Under the pieces are notes generated by a model. That model did not search any database. It saw nothing but the letters and a program-made list of their open reading frames with translations, and had not been told where the DNA came from. A stretch of DNA of 13,205 nt, taken from NCBI GenBank assembly GCA_947627835.1, contig CANQXM010000028.1, positions 1 through 13,205 of the forward strand, given 5' to 3'. The DNA comes from an uncultured Bacilli bacterium. Lineage in GTDB: Bacteria > Bacillota_I > Bacilli_A > RF39 > UBA660. A program made the translations under genes and the position numbers. Shown here piece by piece: positions 6,746 to 12,315 of this stretch. The number at the start of each line of letters is the position of its first letter. Within the stretch, counting starts at the first letter, position 1.

Positions 6746-7844
6746 AAAATCGAATTTTTAAATTGCTAGCTGGATAAGATTGAAAGCAAGAAACCAAGTG
6801 ATGTTTGCGATCAGCAAGGCGTAAATTTTCATCATTCATATAAACATCCCCTTCTAAAACTTCACACATAGGTTCTAGAAAAACAAAATCAATTGGGACA
6901 TCACTATGACATATTGCTGTAAAAATACTTTCATTTCCTTTGCCAAAAATCAAATACTCTTTTTGTTTAACAAGGAGTCGAATTTCATATTCATCATGAT
7001 TTTCAATTTCCTCATCATTCATAGAATAGCCATGTCGTACAAACTTATTGGAAACACTTAATTCTTTTAAAATTTCATTCATTTTTTCATAAAGATGAGT
7101 ACTGCCACAAACAAAATAACTCATACAATCAAACACAAATGGTCGAATCGTTTCATAACTTAATGTTCCCGTTGTATATACTTCCTGTTCTTCTGCAACA
7201 AAGACATCTAATAAAATATTCTTACATTTTTTACAGAGTTCTTGAATGCGATCAACAAAGCACAAATCTTGAACGCGTTTAGCAAAATAGACAATGTGAA
7301 GATTTACATTCATCTTAGAAGAAGCAAGAAAAGAAGCCAAATGAAACATCGGGATAATTCCGTAACTATCGACAACTCCTAAAATTTCTTTTCCATCACG
7401 TAAAGGTTGATAAACAAGTTCATCATAAGGGCCAAAAACTTCTAAAATTTCTCCCTCATCCACTTGCTGAAATAAATAATCATTTAACACATTTTCTTCA
7501 TTGCGATAAATGGTAAGACAAATTTCATGTTTCTTCTCTAGCATCCGATTCGAAGAAACAAAAACAGGTTCACAATAAGAAACATTATCAATTCGTTTTA
7601 CAACAACCACCATCTGTCCCGGATAAACCGGTCCATCAAATCCCTGCACAAAAATTTCTTTAACCATATCATATTCTTCAGAAACCGAAACTACTTTCAA
7701 TTTTCGTTTTTGCACTTTTACTTGGCGTCCTAAAACATTTACTTTTGTTTCAAAAATGATATCGCCGTTTTTGGCTTCATCAATGCATTTTTTTCTTTCC
7801 GTAACCATATGAGTTACTTTATTTTCTAAAGTTTCATTCTTCAT
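6744..7844 (-). CDS. Degenerate ferredoxin-reductase-like protein (FNR fold plus ferredoxin-like tail)
   Basis: This 366-residue protein appears to have three parts. Residues about 45-145 resemble the FAD-binding barrel of ferredoxin-NADP reductases, but where RxYS is expected the protein reads EPVF (92-95). Residues about 155-265 resemble the NAD domain, with SYGIIPMFHLASFLA (160-174) for the usual G-GI-P motif and FVCGSTHLYEKM (244-255) for the CG-MM motif. Residues about 285-366 follow the pattern of a plant-type 2Fe-2S ferredoxin (GDV-M---L, then VSCFQSYPASNLKI), but only C327 and C353 remain of four cluster cysteines. It may be a redox-inactive or repurposed partner. The gene overlaps the upstream FAD oxidoreductase by 11 nt and has GGAAGGGG before its ATG, so the two are co-translated. 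The fold call is by eye and needs a profile search. Confidence 0.7.
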   Translation of the reverse strand: MKNETLENKVTHMVTERKKCIDEAKNGDIIFETKVNVLGRQVKVQKRKLKVVSVSEEYDMVKEIFVQGFDGPVYPGQMVVVVKRIDNVSYCEPVFVSSNRMLEKKHEICLTIYRNEENVLNDYLFQQVDEGEILEVFGPYDELVYQPLRDGKEILGVVDSYGIIPMFHLASFLASSKMNVNLHIVYFAKRVQDLCFVDRIQELCKKCKNILLDVFVAEEQEVYTTGTLSYETIRPFVFDCMSYFVCGSTHLYEKMNEILKELSVSNKFVRHGYSMNDEEIENHDEYEIRLLVKQKEYLIFGKGNESIFTAICHSDVPIDFVFLEPMCEVLEGDVYMNDENLRLADRKHHLVSCFQSYPASNLKIRF

Positions 7845-9339
7845 GATGATCCCCTTCCTTTACGATTTCTTCACTCACAAAAGCACCCGATAAATAACTT
7901 TCCGCACTGCCACTTAAAAGCGGTCCATAATTTCCACAAAAATACAGATTTGGAATCAACCGTTCTTGTTCATGTGCAAAAAGCCTTGGAAGTAAATTAT
8001 CATATCCTTTTGATAAATAACCAAATGCGCCATCTACACTACCGGTTTTGGAGGCATAGGAAACGGGACTTACAATCGAAATTTCTTCAATAGCATCATG
8101 AAGATTGGTTTTGGTAGCATCTTCAAAAATAGTAATTAACTTTTGAGCGATTTCATTTTCAAGCATCCGGTAATCACGATTGAAAACTTGTTCTGTAAAA
8201 TAATCATTGACAAAGAAAGATTGTAACACCAAAGTCGTAGTATGCGAAGAAACAGAATCAGAAGATGAATTCATCACACTTGCGATCACAGAGGAAACTC
8301 CGTTCATATTCTTTACTTCTTCATTACTATTAAGAGAAGCACTAATATAATAAGGATAATCATGGATTCCTAAATCTTCCTTACTTTGATTAAGTCCCAA
8401 ATAAACACAAAATGGTCGAGGTCCAAGCGTCCGTGCATGACAGAACTTACGCATTTGTTTGGTTACTTTTTCTTTAGGTAACATCTTTCCATACACAGAA
8501 GCCATGGAAACATCTGCCACAATTACTTTCGTCTTAATCTCTTCTTCATTAGAAAGACGAACTCCACAAATCTCATCTTCTTGAAATAAGATTTCTTCCA
8601 CACAAGAAGAAGTACGAATACATCCACCCATCTTTTCAAAAGCATGGCATAACGTCATCGTAAGATCCGTGCTGCGATTTTTGCAAACCCAAAGACCATA
8701 TTCTAAGATTTGATAAAGATAAGAAGCATAAAAAACAAAAGATAAATCTTTACTTGGACTGCCAAAATGCATCCAAAAAGTAGATAAAAGATCCTGTGCT
8801 TTCTTAGGTATTTTTAATTCATCCATCCCTTGTTGTAACGAAAGTGAAAAGAATTCTTGAAAATGAGGATACTCACGCGCCATCTTTTCATAATCAAGAG
8901 GTTCTTTTAAATTAGAAAGAGCTAAAGAGAATTCTTTTCCATACTCCAAAAACGTAGCTACAGCATCTTTGCTCCCAGGTACATATTCTTCCATTTTAGT
9001 AAGAAAAGAAGAAGTTCCCAAAGGAATTTCATAAGTCTCTTCGGTATTTAAAGAGATGCGAGAAAAAACGGAAGAACCATTCACAAATTCCAAATCATCC
9101 AAAATGCCAAGTTCTAAAAATAAATCATATAACTTTCCATGATGTGATTCCGTCCCTAAAAAAGCCAACGGCTGAGTAACATAATCAAATTCAAATCTTC
9201 CAACTTTGAAACTAGAAGAAAGTCCTCCAACTTGAGAAGCAGCATCTAATAAAAGAACTTTTTTCCCCATTTTTTGTAATAAACACGCACTAGTAAGGCC
9301 ACCATTTCCAGCTCCGATTACTATGACATCATAAAACAT
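7834..9339 (-). CDS. FAD-dependent oxidoreductase of the CrtI/phytoene desaturase-like superfamily
   Basis: This 501-residue protein has an N-terminal dinucleotide-binding fold: VIVIGAGNGGLTSACLL (GxGxxG at 9-14), then LLLDAASQVGGLSSSF with an acidic D32 for the adenosine ribose. Its C-terminal segment, NLYFCGNYGPLLSGSAESYLSGA (about 464-486), is the second FAD motif of the amine-oxidase/CrtI superfamily (COG1233). The central substrate domain is not recognisable, and no carotenoid genes are nearby, so a carotenoid substrate is not supported. Relatives include desaturases, saturases and isomerases of hydrophobic substrates. An AAGGAGGGG site precedes the ATG, and a clear promoter lies upstream. 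The gene overlaps the reductase-like gene by 11 nt, which suggests that the two proteins act together. Confidence 0.82.
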   Translation of the reverse strand: MFYDVIVIGAGNGGLTSACLLQKMGKKVLLLDAASQVGGLSSSFKVGRFEFDYVTQPLAFLGTESHHGKLYDLFLELGILDDLEFVNGSSVFSRISLNTEETYEIPLGTSSFLTKMEEYVPGSKDAVATFLEYGKEFSLALSNLKEPLDYEKMAREYPHFQEFFSLSLQQGMDELKIPKKAQDLLSTFWMHFGSPSKDLSFVFYASYLYQILEYGLWVCKNRSTDLTMTLCHAFEKMGGCIRTSSCVEEILFQEDEICGVRLSNEEEIKTKVIVADVSMASVYGKMLPKEKVTKQMRKFCHARTLGPRPFCVYLGLNQSKEDLGIHDYPYYISASLNSNEEVKNMNGVSSVIASVMNSSSDSVSSHTTTLVLQSFFVNDYFTEQVFNRDYRMLENEIAQKLITIFEDATKTNLHDAIEEISIVSPVSYASKTGSVDGAFGYLSKGYDNLLPRLFAHEQERLIPNLYFCGNYGPLLSGSAESYLSGAFVSEEIVKEGDHHEE

Positions 9340-9369
9340 AGCATCCCCTCCTTATTATGTATCATAACC

Positions 9370-9398
9370 ATTATATCAAAAAGAAAAAGAACTTTGAA
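9370..9398 (-). promoter_or_regulatory. Sigma-A promoter of the two-gene redox unit
   Basis: The minus strand has TTCAAA (9393-9398), a 17-nt spacer and an exact TATAAT (9370-9375) preceded by TGA (extended -10). Confidence 0.72.
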
Positions 9399-9403
9399 GA
9401 CCT

Positions 9404-10537
9404 TTAGGAAGAAAAATCAAGTTTATGCAAAAGCTGAAAATCAACACCATAAGTTTTTAAAAGTTCAACTTTCTTTAAAAATAAATTTTGAAAAGTTTCA
9501 CTAGGTTCTTCGATTTGATCAAATAATAAAACGCGAAAATGGCGATAATTTGAATCATAAGAAGTATAAGTAAAAGAAATCGAAAGATTTTGAAAAGAAA
9601 CTTCACTTTGATCTCCTCTTGTTTCCTTTAAAATAGTCAAACTTGGAGCAATTCCTACTAATTGATCCATTCCCGTTTGGGCGGAAATAAAATTACCTAA
9701 CGAATAAAAAACAAGCGTATCCTGAATTTTCTCAATGGGTTGAATCACATGAGGATGACTGCCAATAACAAGATCGACCCCCAAACTAGATAACTCGCGA
9801 GCAATCGTCCGTTCTTCTTCATTAGGAAATGCGGTATACTCTTCTCCCCAGTGCATACTCACTAAAATAACATCCACCAAGTCCTTTACCTTAGAAATAT
9901 CATTTTGTGCACGCGAAAAAGAATAAAGATTAACCAAATAATCTTCCTCTTCGGATAACGAAATTCCATTGGTAGAAGTCGTATAAGCAAAAAAAGCATA
10001 AGTAATACCGTTTTTTTCTCCAATTGGTAAAACACTTTGACAAGCGATTCGATCACAAGTCCCCTGCATCAAAACTGGTTGCTTACGAAAATAAGAAACG
10101 GATCGCACAATTCCTTCTTTTCCTTTATCCAAACTATGATTATTTGCAGTACTAACTAAATTAAATCCAGCATCAATAAAAGCATCTCCTACTTCTTGAG
10201 GGGAATTAAACCGAGGATAATTTGATAAACCAAGCTCTACTCCACCTAAGATACTTTCTTGATTGTAATAAGCTAAATCAAACTGAGAAATAAAAGGCTT
10301 AATAAATTCCAAATGAGAATAAAATTGATAACTCCCATCCGCTTGATACCCATCTTTATAACAAGCATCATGATAAAGAGCATCACCAACCATAACAAGC
10401 GTTACTTCCTCTTTTTTGGTAGAAATAGTTGGCATAGTTCCTTCATAAATAGGAATTTTTGTATCAATAAAAAAGGGTTTTTTCATGTTCCAAAAAAGAA
10501 GACAAAGAAAAAGAAAAAACAAAACCTTATATTTCAT
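9404..10537 (-). CDS. CapA-like membrane-anchored metallophosphatase
   Basis: This 377-residue protein has a single N-terminal hydrophobic helix (about 4-17, after MKYK), with the catalytic domain expected outside the cell. It carries the motif order of the poly-gamma-glutamate CapA family (calcineurin-like fold): VGDALYH (50-56), a central STANNHSLDKG, SMHWGEEY, GSHPHVIQPIE and SLGNFISAQ. Bacillus CapA takes part in polyglutamate capsule production, but most family members lie outside capB/capC loci, as here, and have no assigned substrate. The start at 10537 is chosen over an in-frame ATG at 10597 because GGTGAG directly precedes it and the protein then begins with the signal anchor. It follows the phosphoesterase gene by 65 nt. 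Confidence 0.87.
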   Translation of the reverse strand: MKYKVLFFLFLCLLFWNMKKPFFIDTKIPIYEGTMPTISTKKEEVTLVMVGDALYHDACYKDGYQADGSYQFYSHLEFIKPFISQFDLAYYNQESILGGVELGLSNYPRFNSPQEVGDAFIDAGFNLVSTANNHSLDKGKEGIVRSVSYFRKQPVLMQGTCDRIACQSVLPIGEKNGITYAFFAYTTSTNGISLSEEEDYLVNLYSFSRAQNDISKVKDLVDVILVSMHWGEEYTAFPNEEERTIARELSSLGVDLVIGSHPHVIQPIEKIQDTLVFYSLGNFISAQTGMDQLVGIAPSLTILKETRGDQSEVSFQNLSISFTYTSYDSNYRHFRVLLFDQIEEPSETFQNLFLKKVELLKTYGVDFQLLHKLDFSS

Positions 10538-10552
10538 AAACTCACCAATTTT

Positions 10553-10558
10553 ATTATA
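10553..10558 (-). promoter_or_regulatory. Possible -10 element of the CapA-like gene
   Basis: An exact TATAAT lies on the minus strand 15 nt before the start codon. The -35 region is only T-rich, so this is tentative. Confidence 0.35.
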
Positions 10559-10563
10559 AAAAG

Positions 10564-10591
10564 AAAAAAGGCCAAAAAAAGAAAAAGCCTT
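10564..10591 (-). terminator. Weak terminator-like hairpin after the phosphoesterase gene
   Basis: AAGGC/GCCTT arms (10568-10572 with 10587-10591) and a long T-rich loop are followed by Ts on the minus strand. The five-pair stem is weak, so readthrough into the CapA-like gene is likely. Confidence 0.3.
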
Positions 10592-10602
10592 CGACAAACT
10601 TT

Positions 10603-11583
10603 TTACAATTTTCTACTTCGACTATAATCGCGAACCACTTCAATCTCTGTATATGAAGGAGAAGACGGAAAATACCAAGAATACTTAGCAACTCCCCTAG
10701 AAATAATACTAGCCATCTCCTCTTCTTGAAGTAACAGTTTCATATCTTCATCTTTTAAAGACATTTTCGGTTTTGAAACCCCTTTTTCAGAAACAACAAA
10801 TCCTCCTCTTCGAAAAGAAGCAAAAGGCATCTTTCTTCGAACAATCCCCATGGTTTCCATAGATTCCCCTAAAAAAGGCTGAAACATGCGTGGAACAAAT
10901 CCATCGTGAGCATGACCGCCAAATAAAATGGTCACATCTTGATATAACGTAGGATAATACTTTAAAATATCAGGATACATAAAAAATTCATTGCTATGAC
11001 ATAATAAAATATTCACATGATCCTTCGGAAAAACAAAATGTTGCTTTTGAAAATCTTCACAAACTTCACAAGCATTCTCTTGTGGATGAAAACGGGAATA
11101 AAACTCGCGTTTAGGAGTATATCCCGTAACCGTAAACTCAGAATCAACATATTGAGAATTATGTAAAACATAAATTCCATGTTCAGGACTATGCAAATGC
11201 ATCATCATATCAAATTTACTTTTTTCATGTTCTGTAAGATGTTCCCAATTTTCTAAAATATCATGATTTCCTAAACTAACTAACACAGGCGCCCAAAAAA
11301 CATCCGATAAATAACTAAGATCTTCACGAAGGACTTCAAAATAATATTGATTTGCAAATCCTTCTGCACCACAAGAAACCAAATCTCCAGCAATCAAAAT
11401 AGCATCCAAATTTACATTTTCTTGATAGCGATCGACAAGTTCTCGATAAAATGTTTCTAATATAGCAGGATAATACTTTAACATCCGTTCACAATAATGC
11501 AAATCAGATAATCCTAAAAAATGTTTAATTCGTGGGCTATTAGTAGGAGTCTCTACAATAAAATGTTCCCGCGTTGCATTCAT
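10603..11583 (-). CDS. Calcineurin-like metallophosphoesterase
   Basis: This 326-residue protein has the full metallophosphoesterase ligand set: SDLH (D27, H29), AGDLV (D67), GNHD (N106, H107), LLCHS (H196) and GGHAHDG (H224, H226). No signal peptide or membrane helix is visible, so it should act in the cytosol with two metal ions. The family includes UDP-diacylglucosamine hydrolases, cyclic-nucleotide phosphodiesterases and YkuE-like enzymes; the substrate cannot be told. The paired cysteines CEVC (172-175) in the middle are unusual but of unknown meaning. AAAGGAAG precedes the ATG at 11583, and an extended -10 promoter lies upstream. It is followed by the CapA-like gene, a second but unrelated calcineurin-fold family member. 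Confidence 0.87.
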   Translation of the reverse strand: MNATREHFIVETPTNSPRIKHFLGLSDLHYCERMLKYYPAILETFYRELVDRYQENVNLDAILIAGDLVSCGAEGFANQYYFEVLREDLSYLSDVFWAPVLVSLGNHDILENWEHLTEHEKSKFDMMMHLHSPEHGIYVLHNSQYVDSEFTVTGYTPKREFYSRFHPQENACEVCEDFQKQHFVFPKDHVNILLCHSNEFFMYPDILKYYPTLYQDVTILFGGHAHDGFVPRMFQPFLGESMETMGIVRRKMPFASFRRGGFVVSEKGVSKPKMSLKDEDMKLLLQEEEMASIISRGVAKYSWYFPSSPSYTEIEVVRDYSRSRKL

Positions 11584-11607
11584 TTAAATCTCTTCCTTTG
11601 GCTAACT

Positions 11608-11634
11608 ATTATAACACAAATATAAACAGAACAA
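11608..11634 (-). promoter_or_regulatory. Sigma-A promoter of the phosphoesterase gene
   Basis: Exact TATAAT (11608-11613) on the minus strand, preceded by TGT (extended -10). The best -35, TTGTTC at 11629-11634, is spaced by a short 15 nt, so recognition may rely on the extended -10. Confidence 0.6.
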
Positions 11635-11715
11635 GGAATATTTTTAGTAGAAAACCGAAATAGAAATGAGTTTAGACAAATTTTCATCTGATGCCTCTAA
11701 AAGAAAAAATGGATA

Positions 11716-11943
11716 TTAAAAGAAAGCTTTACATATTAGGAATTGTAGGTTTTTAGAAATAGACGAACCAAGCTTATTAACATCATAATTTTCATATACT
11801 TTTTTAACAACAAGGTCAACATTTTCACAGCATTGTTTTATCTCATCAATTGTAAAAATCCGAAAAGTATGCCGATCAACATATTTTTTAAATGAACCAA
11901 TTTCATATCTATTTCCATTGCACGAAGAACGTTTATTTGGCAT
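11716..11943 (-). pseudogene. Probable truncated remnant of a SAM-dependent methyltransferase (C-terminal end)
   Basis: The minus-strand frame encodes 75 residues. From about residue 21 it reads like the last 50 residues of a class I SAM methyltransferase: FRIFTIDEIKQCCENVDLVVKKVYENYD followed by a short S-rich link and LQFLICK. This corresponds to the usual 'R-ft-eEi--ll---gf-v---ygdyd ... s--lifvarK' ending. The methyl-donor domain (about 180 residues, with its glycine-rich motif) is missing, an in-frame TGA lies ten codons before the ATG, and no ribosome binding site precedes the start. It is therefore more likely decaying DNA than a working gene. Its 5' end abuts the promoter of the small plus-strand peptide unit. 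The family call is by eye and tentative. Confidence 0.5.
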
Positions 11944-11946
11944 AGT
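11918..11946 (+). promoter_or_regulatory. Possible promoter of the small membrane-peptide transcript
   Basis: TTGCAC (11918-11923), 17 nt, then CATAGT (11941-11946) preceded by TGG (extended -10). The hexamers are imperfect, but the implied start falls at about 11953, the first base of the left arm of the 12-nt inverted repeat. Confidence 0.4.
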
Positions 11947-11982
11947 GCTGATGGATACATTTGAAATATATCAGGTGTTTTC

Positions 11983-12012
11983 CCTTTCAATTATCGAAAG
12001 ATAAGAGAAAGG
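11983..12012 (+). promoter_or_regulatory. 5' leader hairpin covering the ribosome binding site
   Basis: CCTTTC (11983-11988) pairs with GAAAGG (12007-12012). After an AA/GA internal loop, TTATC (11991-11995) pairs with GATAA (12000-12004) around a GAAA tetraloop. The 3' arm contains the start of the AAAGGTGG ribosome binding site (12008-12015), so the folded leader should limit translation. Confidence 0.65.
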
Positions 12013-12024
12013 TGGTGGTTCATT

Positions 12025-12102
12025 GTGACAAAAAGAGAAGCAGCTCTATTTATTATAATCCTACTATTATTCTTTGTAGTAATCACCTTACTATTTAGAT
12101 AA
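12025..12102 (+). CDS. 25-residue hydrophobic membrane peptide, candidate type I toxin
   Basis: A GTG start gives a 25-residue peptide: a charged head VTKRE, an unbroken hydrophobic stretch (about 6-24, rich in Ile, Leu, Phe and Val), and a terminal Arg. It is preceded by AAAGGTGG 9 nt upstream. The head and helix resemble the T-x-x-E-(A/S)-L opening of TxpA/BsrG-like 'holin-like toxin' peptides, which insert into the membrane. The similarity is weak and based on pattern, not alignment. The context is stronger evidence: a ribosome-site-masking leader hairpin, a separate terminator, and an antisense RNA unit over the 3' region. Alternatives are a small regulatory membrane protein or a chance ORF. 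It is one of only two plus-strand genes in the window. Confidence 0.6.
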   Translation: MTKREAALFIIILLLFFVVITLLFR

Positions 12103-12103
12103 T

Positions 12104-12140
12104 AAAAACATCTGATTTCAACATTTGTTGATTTCAGATG
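12104..12140 (-). terminator. Intrinsic terminator of the predicted antisense RNA
   Basis: CATCTGA (12109-12115) pairs with TCAGATG (12134-12140), and TCAAC (12118-12122) with GTTGA (12127-12131), with a 2x2 internal loop and a 4-nt apex. On the minus strand it is followed by TTTTTATT (12101-12108). On the plus strand no T-run follows, so it works in one direction and would be an internal 3'-UTR hairpin of the peptide mRNA. Confidence 0.78.
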
Positions 12141-12188
12141 CAATCCAATATAAGGGATAACATCTGATTCCTACAATCAAATGTATCC
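12104..12188 (-). ncRNA. Predicted antisense RNA, candidate type I antitoxin
   Basis: A minus-strand promoter (12194-12223) predicts a start near 12188, and a strong terminator (12104-12140) predicts an end near 12104, giving about 85 nt. The RNA would hold two hairpins, an imperfect 5' one (12155-12188) and the terminator stem. It contains no plausible ORF. It is fully complementary to the 3' untranslated region of the peptide mRNA, which is the layout of RatA and SR4-type antitoxins. Transcription is predicted only. Confidence 0.55.
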
Positions 12189-12198
12189 TTTTTATTTT
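12155..12198 (+). terminator. Intrinsic terminator of the membrane-peptide transcript
   Basis: GGATA/TATCC, CAT/ATG and TGATT/AATCA pair between 12155 and 12188 with one bulge and one mismatch around the loop CCTAC. TTTTTATTTT (12189-12198) follows on the plus strand. Confidence 0.78.
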
Positions 12199-12223
12199 AT
12201 GCAAGTTTCCTTGACAAATTCAA
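12194..12223 (-). promoter_or_regulatory. Candidate promoter of the antisense RNA
   Basis: TTGAAT (12218-12223), 18 nt, TAAAAT (12194-12199) on the minus strand. The -10 lies in the T-run of the opposing terminator. A second -35-like TTGTCA (12211-12216) is too close to the -10. Confidence 0.5.
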
Positions 12224-12315
12224 TATATCATAAAAATAACCTACTTACAAGTCATCTTTTGCTACACTCAAGTTTATGAATAATCAAAATGTCAATCTAA
12301 TATACTACAATTCTT

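Larger units (their letters stand above)
11953..12188. repeat. 12-nt inverted repeat bracketing the small peptide unit
   Basis: GGATACATTTGA at 11953-11964 and its exact reverse complement TCAAATGTATCC at 12177-12188 flank the unit. In the plus transcript the two arms could pair 5' end to 3' end. The right arm is also one side of the plus-strand terminator and, read on the minus strand, the predicted start of the antisense RNA. No target-site duplication is visible outside the arms. Confidence 0.85.

Noticed and set aside
10313..10627. Plus-strand 104-codon ORF opposite the CapA-like gene start
   Set aside because: It ends in a Lys-rich tract caused by A-rich intergenic DNA, has no ribosome site, and lies antisense to a confident gene.
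11709..11756. 15-codon plus-strand ORF near the methyltransferase fragment
   Set aside because: No ribosome binding site and no hydrophobic or conserved pattern; chance in AT-rich DNA.
11685..12169. Recurring CATCTGA strings as a CRISPR-like or regulatory repeat array
   Set aside because: Only a few irregularly spaced 7-9-nt copies, most of them arms of the two hairpins; no repeat-spacer structure.
11953..12188. A miniature inverted-repeat transposable element of 236 bp
   Set aside because: The 12-nt terminal inverted repeats fit in principle, but no target-site duplication is visible, only one copy is in the window, and the repeat arms are better explained as RNA start and terminator elements. 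A genome-wide copy search would settle it.
12211..12237. Plus-strand promoter starting with TTGACA at 12211
   Set aside because: The -35 is perfect, but no acceptable -10 lies at 16-18 nt, and nothing on the plus strand follows before the opposing gene.
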